DNA of 64,000 nt from Hibiscus mutabilis. Its lineage: Eukaryota > Streptophyta > Magnoliopsida > Malvales > Malvaceae. Made by a program: the position numbers and the translations under genes. Position 1 is the stretch's first letter. Each line of letters starts with the position of its first letter. Positions 22,991-35,013 of the stretch are shown here, one piece after another. The notes beneath the pieces were generated by a model. It was not told where the DNA came from. It saw nothing but the letters and a program-made list of their open reading frames with translations, and did not search any database. Location: NCBI GenBank assembly GCA_019671005.1, contig CM033726.1, positions 4,967,213 through 5,031,212 of the forward strand, written 5' to 3'.

Positions 22991-25579
22991 AGGTAAACAC
23001 ACCAATATTTGGTACAATAAAAATCATTTATTACTCCGATAGTGATTTAAATAAGCATCTTAAATGGCGATCATGAGCTCTGCACCGCTATGAACGATAA
23101 CGAAAGGCAAACCCTCGCAACAACAAAAATTCACTCTTAGGGAAGCAATGCTATAAAATAATGAGACGCTTGAAATTTAAACAAAAACACACAAACACAA
23201 CATAAAGGGATATGTGCCAACAGTTTTAACAAATAATTATCTTACCACAGGGGTAAGATTTCCCATAGTTAAATAACGATAAAACATAGGAACACGCAGG
23301 AATATGCAAGTCCCCCATAAATTTGTGATGCCCGCAAGTCATTCTTATCTACAGCACTTTTAGAAGGAAATATTTCATAGCTTCACACTCAGTCGAATGG
23401 TAAAAAAGATTATAGTCTTTCATATTTAAAGTCACCAATCACAAATGGTAAGTTCTGTTAGCCACCTTCAAAATAAGCGCGTTGCAAGGTCGCCTAAATG
23501 TTGATTCATTTAACCCATACAGAGTGCCTCATTACTAGAGGGCAAGGATTTACTCTTAGCAATGATATACGCAAAACCATTTTTTTATTTCAAAACCGAC
23601 AGTATATTAGATATACACATCACAATATATATATTCTTCTAACGTATTATTCAACGTATTATGACGATGGAGGATTAGCATAAACAAAATAATAATCTAT
23701 CTATATATACATATCCATGTTATCTACTCCAAGGCATGATAAGTACAAAGACATCAAGCAAAACTTTTTTTTGAAATATATATATATATATATACACAAA
23801 TACATCACTGCAAATTAAAAGTTTACGCTACTCAAAACAAACCAAATTAACATGCTTATAATTCCATTTGAAGGGAATAGACGAGTCCTTAAAAAGCTTC
23901 TCTAATTAACTTGTTCTGGAGAAACCCATAAAAGCGAACCCTTTTAAGTGCTAGGCATAGTGCATGAAGATCACAAACATTTCTCCCCTTTCTGCTTCAC
24001 CCTCGGGTACTCCTTCTTACGAATCACTTAGGGACCGTTGTTAATTGTCATGATACCTAACACCACAACTAACAAACGAACAACCCTATTGATGACTATT
24101 ATTCGGGAGCCAGCAAAAACTAGATTTGCAGAAAAAACCTTAACCCTCGCTTAAAGGGTGTTTAAGCACATATCAACAACCTCACCGTTCTGCCTGACAG
24201 TACTCGAACACCTGCTGAGGGCTCTAGTAGCATGCCAGTAGTCGATGCCTTCTAATGCGGTAAGAAACTCCAACAAACAATAGTATTTGGGTTAATCTTG
24301 AGAACGAGGTTCTCCAAATACATAGTTTGTTGGTTTTCCTCACCAAAACTAGCTACTCTTAGCCTTCTGAATAATATTATCTGTCGATTCAAGTCACCTA
24401 AACATCGAAACCAACACTCTTTCAGGATCTATGCGGCACACTTTATACCCACCCCTCTTATTCATAAACATATTTTCTTTCCCCTTTTTCAAGAGGAAAC
24501 AAGCCAAAGTATAATCAAGATGAGGAATAAAAAGGGAGTAGATCACTCATAAACCACAATACAAAAATGCTGGCACACGAACTCCCATTTAAAGAACTTA
24601 AGAAGAATACCAAACGACGACGTATCCCATTCTTATACGAAAATACAAACTTTAACATTTATTTCCCAAACCCCAAAATTTCGGGTGAATAATTGAAATC
24701 ATGCAACCTTCAGGATTCCCATCAGTAGCTGTGCAAGTAGGTGCATGCATTTGTCACTACCACTAAGAAGTTTTCTCTTTCATTATGACCTATTTTGAAT
24801 TGTCTAATTTATTGAGACAATCCAATAAACACTAAGCACCAAAAAATTGAACCAATAAGAAATAAGCAAAGAATCAACATGTAGTGTTTTGGTTCTTAAT
24901 CTATCTTGTCTGGTACAACTTTTCCTTATACTAATCCTTCTGTACAAGAGAACATGTGGATGAATACAATATTTCCTAAAATGACAGCACTATTTTGATG
25001 TGTTAAAAGAAACCAATAATATATATATATATACACGTCACAGACATAGTTGTAGCATAAGAAAGTTCGCCCAAATAGGCGACAGTGATTGCGTACACTA
25101 AATCATATAGCACTTATTTTGTGAACACTAAATCCTCTTACAATTTACCCTAAAATTTATCATATAAAGGGAAAGTTACGCAGATTGTCTTCCCAAAAGT
25201 GTAACAAAAAGAAAAATGCACTCTCATTTATAGTATACAAAGATGATATCCTCAACACATTAGATGGAGGCATCCCAACTAAAATTTGTGGCTAAGAATA
25301 TAGCAGGAAACTTTCACTATTATTTAAAACAAAGTTAAGTTAAAAATTACATCCCATAAATACATTGTAACGCTTTATGACAACATTAAAATGCATTACA
25401 AACTATATAGCAGATAGCAACATATCTGAAATAGCTCTCAAGGCAAGTTTTTCTTCCCCGCAGAAAAAAAATTTAACAATGGCAGATATACACTATTGTT
25501 ATCCTTATCTAAAATACTATCATCATCAAATTTACCTACAGTACCGTTACGATCATCCAAAGGAGTAATGGGCATTGAA
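22991..25579. other. Tat-like element interior, AT-rich, no gene
   Basis: No supportable gene. There are short AT dinucleotide runs at about 23779-23796 and 25020-25032. Pol should lie in this part of an autonomous relative; nothing resembling RT or integrase is visible on either strand. Confidence 0.6.
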
Positions 25580-28394
25580 TCAACGGTACGAGAGGTCACT
25601 CTGTCTCTATACTATGCAATACAATTTTTCTAAGAAGGCCCAACAGGATTCCTCACGTCGCAATCTACGCTTACTTCATAGAGGGTTTCAAAATTCACAC
25701 CCCTAACATCTAGGGGACCGAGAGCCAACTGAAAGCTGAGAATGGTGGCATCTTGGGATTTTTCTATTCATTTGGTCATTAAAACAGATGTGTCATCTGA
25801 AGCTGCCTTAACCTTCTTTGTTATATTGACATCACGGGTAGCTTCTAGCACCATAATCTTATTCTCATGTGACCTTTTAAGCTCTATTAACTTTCTTGTG
25901 AAATCCGTAAAATTATCATCTACGCCATTCTTTATTTTTTTATAATTCCTCTATGAGTTTCTGAATCTCACTTTTAAAACTTTGCTACGTGGTTGTGAGT
26001 AGTTTATTTTTAATCCTCAGAACACGATCAACCTCGATCTATTTCTTGGACTTTTCCTCTGTATGCTTCCCGCGTAACTCTTCCAGCCACCCCCGATGTC
26101 CACCTCTTATTTTCTCTTTAGTTCCTTTAAGTGACTAGTATAACCCTCTGCCTACAAACGTAATCGCTCATTTTCTTCAATAACACCAACGTAGCTTTCC
26201 ACTTGTAAGCGTAACCTCGAATTTTCTTCTACTAGAGTCTTCACAATTTTCTTTATGTTAAATTGAATACAACCAAGTTCGTGAATAAGACCCCAACCTC
26301 CTTCAACAGCCCTCCTAATATTGCTGCAGGGTCTCACAGAGCCAGGACTATCTAAATATAGTTTGAATAGCCATTAGGAAGCAGATTCAGGATGAAACCA
26401 ATTTTTCGTATCTGGACATCCCTCCAAGGGTAGAATGCATCCCATGGAGCTACAATCTCACAGTTTATATCATAGGGGGAATCAACAGGTGTAACTATGA
26501 GGAACTCATTTCTAGTACAACAGTGAACAATGATAGAATCTGTAGCACTCACCTTTGCAAGTGGCCAACCAAACTAAAATTTTATTATCAAGTTGAGCAA
26601 CCATATTAGCAAATCAAAGTTCAAGATGAAAGCATCTTATCTACGGCACTTGGAGGATGCATGAAAAGTAGTCAAAACATCAGCGAAGCTTTCAGAACCA
26701 GTAATCCTAACAACACCACTCATAACTGCGTTCAAAGAGCCGCTGAGCTCGAATAAAATGGATAAAACAACATAGATTAACTCAAATGAACCCCTGATAG
26801 GCCCAATATTATCCATTAGCCTTTTTATTAACATTTTCTCCTTTCCATCCAAAGGGTACCTCCTCGAGCCATAAGCCCTCATTTGCTTTGCCATACTTTC
26901 TCGTATGGCCTCTATAACGTCCACCAAAATCTCGCTAGAGATGTTTAGAGTACCAGGTAAAACATTCGTATAGCGACCAATAGATATGACACCTAATGGG
27001 GATAACGATGTAACAGTTGAAGTTAGTGTGCAAGGCGTACTCATTTTTACATCCTCGAAGCCTTTGAGCTTATCATCTCCATCCGCCCTTGTGAACTCAA
27101 AGGATTACTATTTAGCATAGTTACTAATATTTCTAGAGTACCAACCCTCATTTCTAAAGCGTTACCAATAGATCACATAAGAAGCATCGATACCCTTGTA
27201 ACACATATAAAGGTAATAATGACGCAAATGATAATAATACTAACCAACGCGGCATATCAACAAATACATAAAAGTATGCCTCTGGCTAATCCCTTTTCTC
27301 AGGGTTCTAACCAACCAATACATGTATCCATTCGCCTTCTTGACCTATACTCTAATGGCAGCTCATTTCTTTCATCTTTCGAGTCAGATGCAATAAGTGA
27401 AGAGGAAATTACACGTTTTTTACTTCTTTTACCACAACCATAACCAGGTATGCCAATATTAACACCAGAAATGACTTTTTTGCTAGCCTCTCTCGAAGAG
27501 ACATCCTCTTCATGATATCTCCAAGGGTGCCTACAAATGCTCGTATATTTAGAAAAAATTATTTGGCTCATCTTTATCACCTAGAAGAATCTTCGCTACT
27601 CGTTTGTTACCCTCTTCACCAAAAGGCTAAGCCTCCGGTAGGTAGACACGTTAGCTAACGATCCATCTAGAAATACATCAAAATCTATTTTGTCCCAACC
27701 ATTAGGGTTTTTTCCTCCAGACAATGCTCCCAAATATTTTCTGAGGGTGCATACTTCTTTGAAACAAGATGGTGAATCACTTTCTCCCTTTCTCAGGAGC
27801 TTTATTTCAGCAATTGACATTTTTTCCACGTCTGACAACACAACCTTATCATTGGCTAGACGATGCCACACAATAGGGAATAGAAATTTTCCAACGGTAC
27901 ACTCCACTTTCATATATTTTGACTCATCCCAGCAAAGATTACCAATACCACTACTCATTGCCAACTCATTTCCCTTACGACAACTAATAGTTATAAACCT
28001 TTCACATTCTTATTGTGATCAGCCATAACATTATAAAAATAACGAAACACATCAATAGAAGGCTCGTCCCCAAGAATTTTACAAGTTAAAAAAATATAAC
28101 CAAGGTTGCCCAACTATGCTCACTAAGTTGACACATCAAACCAATTTATCCACTTTACAAAAAAGGATGTAGTGGTAAATGAAATCCATCCTCAAAAGCA
28201 GAAAGAGAAATCAAATACCACGACCTTCCCTCTTCGAAACATGAGCTCAGACGAAGGGCCCCTTTTAGCAAACTAAAACTGTATCGAAAGTGATTAACAG
28301 CGATAATGCCCTGACATTCTAGCGTTCTCAATAACCCATCAGGATCAGTCGTGCAACAAAACTTGTCGTTTACTACCACAGACAAATCAGCCAT
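25580..28394 (-). pseudogene. Decayed antisense gene in Tat-like element
   Basis: Minus-strand pieces run in order: 28394-28155 (starts MADLSVVVNDKFCC, ends AFEDGFHLPLHPFL), 27964-27596 (contains YMKVECTVGKFLFPIVWHRL and LRKYLGALSG), 27580-27299, 27044-26637, 26552-26352, and 26337 to about 25580 (Lys/Glu/Leu heptads, a coiled coil with many stops). The FEDGFHLPLHPF motif resembles the start of the plant 'putative gypsy type transposon' family (PF04195-like), proteins ending in a coiled coil. Pieces are separated by stops and possible former introns. The function is unknown; antisense extra genes of this sort occur in Grande and relatives. Confidence 0.6.
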
Positions 28395-28773
28395 TACAAA
28401 AAAAAATAATTGTTTCTTTTCTTATTTTTTCTTGTAGTCGTTCCAACCTTCAATAAGTGAAATAAAAAATTGAAGATACCAATAAAGCATATTAGTCAAG
28501 GATTGTATCTTACTCAACACGCTTCATCAACAAATAGATTTGTCATATGACGCTTCACATGCTCCACTTTATTCTTGAAACAACACCAATATGTCTCTTA
28601 CTTCTACCCATTGTGTGACCTTTCATATAATCTTTTGAAATTCATTCGTAACGATTTATTTTCCAAAATAACAATAACAATAATAATTTTAAAATCATTG
28701 CTACAAAACTACCCTGCAAGCACAACCTTTCCAGCTTCATCAGGCTCGCCAATGTCACTTTATAACCTCACCT

Positions 28774-28788
28774 CACTTGGGGGGAAAT
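28774..28788 (+). promoter_or_regulatory. Polypurine tract of Tat-like element
   Basis: cacttggggggaaat directly precedes the 3' LTR; plus-strand DNA synthesis would prime here. Confidence 0.75.
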
Positions 28789-29234
28789 TGTTAGTACCTA
28801 CAAATATCTACCACTACGTGTCAGAGCCATACAGTCCAAGACGGATAAACGAGGTTACGAACGAACTCACACAGAGGATGTCCAACGATCGCATATGATC
28901 GACCATAATCTGGCTAGCACCTTACATAGCACAAGGCGAACGAGTAAGATCGCAAACAACATCCCGCCTAGCGATCATGTGACAATGTATAAGGTCGCTG
29001 AGAATAACAATATGAACCTACAATGTATAAGGTCGCTGAGAATAACAACATCCCGCCTAGCGATCATGTTTCTGCAGTATAAAAGGGATATGCAGCAAGA
29101 GAAATGATGGGTCCAAGACACAAGATACATTATCCATCACTAGAGATGGTCAACAGAGACCCTCTCACTAAGAATCACTATCCGAACCACCTTCGAACCG
29201 TCGTCTCCGATCCTTGTTGACTTTAACATCAACA
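28789..29234 (+). repeat. Tat-like 3' LTR with internal duplication
   Basis: 446 bp. The TATAAAAG box is at 29078-29085. The words gtataaggtcgctgagaata (28987 and 29023) and catcccgcctagcgatcatg occur twice, where the 5' LTR has unrelated sequence. Confidence 0.9.
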
Positions 29235-29276
29235 ATCTTAATTGAAATAAAAATGTTACAATTATTGAAAATCTTA

Positions 29277-30055
29277 GGCTTAATAGGCAAAAAGTGCCCA
29301 AACTATACATTTTTCAGATAGTGCTTAAAGTATTTTTCGGTCCAAGTAGGTGCCTAAAATTTTCATAGTTACTATTTTTGGTGTCTTGCCATTAAAGGCC
29401 ATTAAAAAATTTTGCTAGCCAATAAAAACATGAGGCGTGGCACGCTTTGTTTTATTTTAAAAAAAATAGAGTTTTCAAAAATACCCTAACATTCTAAAAA
29501 ATTCCCAAAATAGTTTCAAAATCCCTAAGTCTCAAATCTCGATTCCAGTTGTTGTTGCTGCCAAATCGCCGAGGCGTGCCCACCACTTTTGTAGCCAGAC
29601 CCCCACGATCATTTCATCCATCTTTTCATCGTCTAATGTCGAAACAAAGTCGAACGACGAAAGTAGGAAAAAAGAAACGTTAGAGGCCAACGACGGTCAA
29701 TCAGAAAACGAACTGTGTGGGGGGCCTTGCAGCGAGAGAGTAGGCTTCATTTCATCATGGGCAACGTGATAAACTACAACAACAATGGCTGAATTGGGGG
29801 ATCTAGGGATTTTGGGGTTATTTTGTGAATTTTGAGAAATTTAGGGATTTTTAAAAATTATGTTAAAAGAAATTAAAATAAAAGTCATTTGTCATGTTTT
29901 GATTTTTTAAATAAATTTTTTAAACGGCCGTTAACGGCCAGACACCTAAAATAGTAATTGTGAAAACGTTAGACGCTTACTTGAGACGAAAAATACTTTA
30001 ATCACCTATCTAAAAAATAAAAATGTTATTTGAGCACATTTTTACTTATTAAGCC
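29277..30055. mobile_element. Mutator-like MITE, 779 bp
   Basis: Long imperfect terminal inverted repeats of about 130 bp start GGCTTAATA and end TATTAAGCC. Perfect 9-bp target duplications AAAATCTTA lie at 29268-29276 and 30056-30064, the Mutator hallmark. No transposase is encoded. The more GC-rich middle (29520-29790) might be captured DNA but has no recognised product. Confidence 0.88.
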
Positions 30056-30479
30056 AAAATCTTAACAAAAACAAAATAAAATATATCTATGTAAATCTGT
30101 GTCACTGTATGATAAGCATCAGATACGCAGCGATCATCATATCACTGGAGCTTCGTCGTTCATTGGTGTCGCCCCTTCTCGATACCCGACGCTAGATCTG
30201 ACCCTAACCGAATGGAAACCAAAGAGACCCGCCTCGAAAGTAGCTTATTTGATTCATTTTTTTTTCCACAGAATAGTAGTATTTTATTGTTAAAGATAAA
30301 ACCAACATTAGCGATGAAATACAAAAGATAAGGGCAGCAAGGGTTCGATCAACATCCTAAAACAACAAAAACCCGCCTCACCACACATACTTTGAGGCAT
30401 ATAGAATAAAAACGATAGAAATTCATCAAGAAAGAGCACCTCCAGAGTATTTAAACTTTAAACCAAAAGCATCTTGAAG

Positions 30480-30746
30480 GAGAAATTATATCATAGGTCC
30501 TTCCCACCACGTTATTTATGGGACCGACCAATAAAATGCATTCATTTTATTAATTTTTTCATGTAATATTTTTATCAAGTGAATCTTCACTTGGTAAAAA
30601 TTATTTTTAAATTTTATTTATAGTAAAAATGAGTGAAAATGTACTTGGTAAAAAAATGATATAAAAAAATTAATAAAATAAATATATTTTATTAGTCGAT
30701 CCTATTGATAATGTGGTGGGAAAGAAGGACCTATGATATAATTTCT
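30480..30746. mobile_element. Mutator-like MITE, 267 bp
   Basis: Terminal inverted repeats of about 70 bp (agaaattatatcataggtcc on the left, its complement on the right) are flanked by ATCTTGAAG at 30471-30479 and 30747-30755. The two ends differ by one terminal base. It is non-coding. Confidence 0.85.
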
Positions 30747-30755
30747 ATCTTGAAG

Positions 30756-31519
30756 ACACTTGAGGGGAAAATTGAAAACCCAAACAACTATCCTATCAAG
30801 AAAATCTTCCCCCACCACTCAAACACTAAACCAGTTAGACCCGCATCTAGCATTAGAAAGAAACCATTATATCCTGTGAATGATGTCTAGAGGCTGTAGT
30901 CCTCCACATTTTTTTATTAAAAAATGTAAAGGGGTTTATTATCTAATCCGTATGAGCTTTGTCTTCTTTACTTTTTAGGATTAATTATACTTTATTTTTT
31001 TAATTTTGATTTTTTGACTCTATCCGGATTATATCAAACGCTTGACCCCACCATCCAAACCAGATAACCAGCATAAAAACAAAAACCACCGCGAACGGAG
31101 GAAACAGACAAACTTCACTATTTGCAGCGTCTGCCAAAGCTGGAGAGAGCATGTAGATCTCAAAATCATACTCCAAAAGCAGTTAAAAGAAAGCCCTCAC
31201 AATGACAAAAATCATCCTTATTAATCCCCTAAAAGGACCAAAACCATTAGAAAATCATCAAATTGTATGTTAGAATGGCAAGAAATTATGAAACCCTATA
31301 AATATATACATATATAGCACACAAATAGAGACTAGAGATTACATAATACATTCAATTCTAGACATAATTAAACAGAAATACAAGAAAACACAAAGCTCCC
31401 ACTCTTTGACAGCATATCGATCCAAACATATACATTCAATTCTAGGAAGCTGTCAATTTATTCTTTAAACATATTGTTGTTACTTCACGTAGAAGCAGTA
31501 GTAATACTACAGACATCCT
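30756..31519. other. 3' flank of MLP gene 2
   Basis: AT-rich intergenic DNA. Minus-strand transcripts of MLP gene 2 would end here. No other gene is supported. Confidence 0.55.
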
Positions 31520-32118
31520 TCACTTTGGTTGGGTGAGGTGAGCATCGATGTCTTTAGAGAGGTCCAGCCCGAGTTGCAGCAGAGTCTGGGGATGGTCAAT
31601 CCCAGCATGCAGCTTCTCGTATTCGAAGGTCCAGTGCACTATGCTGCCACTACCCTCGCTCTTGGGCAGAGCTTGAAGCGTGAGTAAAAAGCTTTTGTAC
31701 TCTTTCATTAGATCGCCATCGATCACTCTGAAAGTGACCAAGTTCTTGTCAGGCTCTACTGCTTCAACCACCTCCTTTGCCACTTTATCCTTCCCATCTA
31801 AACAAACAAAATTGTTTACTAGTATATTATACCCTTCCTAATATTAACAAATAAAAAAGAGCATGAAACCATGCAAGAAAGCATGAAAAGAATTCTACGT
31901 TTGTTATGTTTCTATACCATACCATGAAAATAATGGAAGTCGAAAACGGTGCCGACTTTCCCCCATTCACCTTCATGTAAATCGCATCGTCGAACCTTGT
32001 CGTTGGCGGCATGGGGGACATGGTGCAGTTTGTTGGCGAGCATGTCGTGAAACTGCTCGGGAGAAGCCTTGATCTCTACGTCAGCCTCAAGCTTACCCGT
32101 CAGAGCCGAAGACGCCAT
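31520..32118 (-). CDS. MLP-like protein (Bet v 1 superfamily), two exons
   Basis: Exon 1 runs 32118-31923 and exon 2 runs 31797-31520 on the minus strand. The 125-bp phase-1 intron (GTATGG to TTTAG) falls between Gly and Asp, as in MLP gene 1. The product is 157 residues, starting MASSALTGKLEADVEIKAS. It has the canonical DLHEGEWGKVGTV turn, the VVEAVEPDKNLVTFRVIDGD segment and VHWTFEYEKL before the C-terminal helix, ending DIDAHLTQPK. It is closer to typical MLP28/MLP423-like sequences than gene 1. I chose this start over an in-frame upstream Met because it begins the family domain and has the TATA box at the right distance. No defect is visible. Confidence 0.95.
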
Positions 32119-32193
32119 TGTTTTGCAACAAGATTTGGCTAGGTGGGACTGTGGGAGGAATTTGTTTGTTGTTTTAACAAAAGCCAAAATGCC

Positions 32194-32201
32194 AATTTAT
32201 A
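32194..32201 (-). promoter_or_regulatory. TATA box of MLP gene 2
   Basis: The minus strand reads TATAAATT about 76 bp upstream of the ATG at 32118. Confidence 0.55.
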
Positions 32202-32499
32202 CACCAAGTGTCTGTGCCATGTCTGTGCCATGTTGCAATCTTGTACAAATCATACTACTCAAATTAGAATAGAAATCTTTTGCCCTTTGGTACCTCTTAT
32301 GCATCACATTAAAAAATTAAGTTTAAGATATGGTGTAGTGAATTACTGTATGATGTATTTTTAAGGGTTTAAGATTTTGAATTTACAGTTAAGACTTAAA
32401 ATTTAATTTTTTTAGTGTTGGGCATAAAAAGGAGCACCGAAAAGAGCAAGTAGATTTTTAATTCTCGTATTACTATTTTGTAGCCAATTGTCGCCAGCC

Positions 32500-33000
32500 A
32501 TGTATGTAATTTTACAAGCTTAATTTCCTTATCGTCTTTTATTCGAAACAATTGGATTTGTTAAGTGAACCGTTATAGTGTTCGACGAACTGTTCGTGAA
32601 CCGCTTGTTTATTAGCTAAATAAACGGATATGAACAAACTTTTATATTCTCTTAATAACCAAACGAACACGAACATAGGCGTGTTCGGTTCATTTATGTT
32701 CGCGAACAAGCTCGTTTACCTGTTTCCATTTTCCTTTTATTTTTTTACATTTCAAATATTGGTGAAGGTATGGACTGAATTGAACACAGAGTGAACTTTA
32801 AAGTTCAAAATGTGAAATCTAAAGAGCTTAAGGACTAGTGGTATAATTTTACCTTTTTGGCGAACACATAGACGAACATGTTAGAGGACATATAAATGAA
32901 CATGTTTGTGAATGATAAACGAACATGTTTGTGAATGATAAACAAACATGTTCGTGAGCATTAAATGAACATATTCGTGAACGTTAAATAAATGAACACC
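32500..33000. repeat. gttcgtgaac-rich repeat zone with 4 x 23-bp tandem
   Basis: Many gttcg/cgaac words in both orientations (32578-32715 and 32870-32998) include a run of four 23-bp units at 32894-32985 (aaatgaacatgtttgtgaatgat type). Such arrays are often subterminal regions of DNA transposons, but no terminal repeat or target duplication could be fixed. Confidence 0.6.
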
Positions 33001-33477
33001 ATCGCCTTTAAAAATAAACAAAAGAAAATGATCACAATTCTAAAAATTTAAACAAATACAACTATAAATATTTTCAAAAGTAAATAAACAGACATTATCC
33101 TAACCTTATTTATTAAAACTCGGTTGATTTACACCTTACTTTCCTACATTAGAAGTTTGGATGGGTTTGTACTTGCAGAGATGGCTTAGCCAGAACAACC
33201 AGCTAACCAATATATCAAACAGAGAAATCTGTGTGAAAATTACATCAGCAACACAATTATTGCATTTTTTATATAACAATTATTGCTACTTTGTCGGTGT
33301 GGATTTGAAATTATTGCTACTAAACCCAACTTTTAACAGTTATTAGATATGCTAACATATTCATGCTTATAGGAATGGTTGAAGATATTGGGATATTTGA
33401 TAAGATCAGGTGAGTCTGTTCTACTGTAGTTTAGAAAGCGGCTAAAAATAATAAACTTAAATTATTATTAACATATT
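33001..33477. other. AT-rich intergenic DNA
   Basis: Nothing recognisable. Confidence 0.5.
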
Positions 33478-33690
33478 CATCGGCTATTGAAGAAATCTCT
33501 AACAACCGCGACAGCTGCGGCTTGACCCGAGCCTCTATTAAATGAGGCATCGCAATTCACCTTATGGGTCCCAAAATCAGGAGGGGACCATTGAGAATCT
33601 GTCGTACCCAAAGATGGCCGATCCTCCCTGTCACGCACATTTGCTTGAGAAAATTCCTTGAATGCAATTTTGGCACGATTTCAAACATCC
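33478..33690 (-). pseudogene. LINE RNase H domain fragment
   Basis: The minus strand reads WSPPDFGTHKVNCDASF then NRGSGQAAAVAVVRDFF, the start of the RNase H domain at the C-terminus of plant LINE polyproteins. The preceding linker (RAKIAFKEFSQANVRDRED) is in the same frame. Sequence upstream (higher coordinates) and downstream is lost. It is distinct in sequence from the fragment at 19804-19960. Confidence 0.75.
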
Positions 33691-33859
33691 ACAGGGGAAG
33701 GCACCTAGAGAACTCAAGCTGTCGTACCCAAAACTGAGTTCAGCCTAGGGTTTGAGTAAACACCAGATCCCAAAGTATCCAATTTTTTAATCATGACGAT
33801 AATGTAAAACGACAGGACAATATATTATTATAGGGTCATCCAAGGGTAAATCCAAGGTC

Positions 33860-35013
33860 TCGAAATTTGAGAAACATGATAGAACAAGCTCTCCCCGTAC
33901 ACACCTTACCATATTCTGCCGAAGGATGACGAGATACGAAAGAGATAATAAGTTATTGATCCATTGTTTTCAAGATAGCCTTTCAAGATCTACCACGAGA
34001 TGGTATAATTAGTTGAACCAACATCAGATAAAGTCATGGAAAGACTTGGCTAAAACCTTCCCAAAATAGTATCGACGTGTCAGTGACATGGTACTAGACC
34101 GTTGGACCTTGCAACACATGAAACAAAAGTCAAATGAAGGCTTTAGGTAGTATGCCCAACGTTGGAGAGACGTAGAGGCTCAAGTTCAACCCTCACCCAA
34201 TGAGAAAGAATTGGTGGTTATGTTCATTCAATTTTGTCGACCTTGTGCTATCCGGTGAACTTGTCGAAAATTTTGTCAATAGTGGCAAAAACGGTAGAGG
34301 TAGTTTAGCCCACAAGAAGACATCGCATGCAAAGAAGGACATGGAGAAACTCTTCGGGGGTTTACATTGTCGGTTATTCGAAGCCTATCACAGTTGTACA
34401 ACCTAAGGTAGTGTCAAGTGCCCAAGGTTCTTCGATCCAAGACTCTGGTCAAAGAAGAAATACCAAGAAGACGGAGTTTACCCATTATCAATCTCGTACG
34501 GTGAACTGTACAAGCAATTGTTCGATGTCTATGTGGTGGCGCCTTTCTACCAAGCACCATTACAGCCTTCCTTCCCAAAGTGGTATGATCTTAGCGTAAA
34601 ATACGAATACCATGGTGATCAAGAGGAATATTCAATTGAGACTTGTATTGGCTTCAAGAGGGCCATGAAAAAATTGATCAAGCTCGGGGTCTTAAGTTTT
34701 GACAAATTTAGTGGGCCGGCTACAACCGTCAACCCCTACCAAACTATACCGGTGGAGTGAATGAATCTTTGAGGAAAGCAACCGAACAACTAAGTCCAAT
34801 GTGTCAGAAGTTAAATCACCCCTCAGTTGGGCTTGGAAGAAGCTACTTGATGCGAGTCTAGTCGATCAAGGAATGACGGTACCCAATAGGCACGTCGGTC
34901 TGTACTGTGAGTTCTATGCCAAAGAGGGGCACGCTATTCAAGACTGCCACGAGTTTAAAGAGACGGTTCAAGGTCTGATGGAAAATAAAGAAGTTGAATT
35001 CTTTGAGGAATAA
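33860..35013 (+). pseudogene. Decayed Ogre-like gag
   Basis: Plus strand. The gag core landmarks appear in order (SKFEKHDRTSSPRTHLTIFC, LLIHCFQDSLS, IKSWKDLAKTF, YAQRWRDVEAQVQPSPNEKE) across stops at about 34012, 34053 and 34147. Next comes a first knuckle-like segment with Cys replaced by Tyr (KYEYHGDQEEYSIETC, 34600-34650), then a second one, YCEFYAKEGHAIQDCHEFK (34905-34960). It is the same family as the minus-strand gag at 246-2400. No pol follows. Many premature stops make it non-functional. Confidence 0.75.

Larger units (their letters stand above)
20471..29234 (+). mobile_element. Tat-like Ty3/gypsy element, complete ends, non-autonomous
   Basis: LTRs at 20471-20929 and 28789-29234 are direct copies and the whole is flanked by a perfect ATCTT duplication (20466-20470 and 29235-29239). 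Internal order: primer site, decayed gag (20939-21805), a 94-bp tandem array (22040-22990), AT-rich DNA, a decayed antisense gene (28394 down to 25580) and a polypurine tract (28774-28788). There is no RT, RNase H or integrase. Tandem arrays and extra antisense frames in the 3' part are known traits of the Tat group (Ogre, Grande, RIRE2, Retand), which supports the assignment. Confidence 0.88.

Noticed and set aside
32069..32364. Plus frames opposite exon 1 and the promoter of MLP gene 2
   Set aside because: Shadows of the MLP coding sequence on the other strand without motifs.
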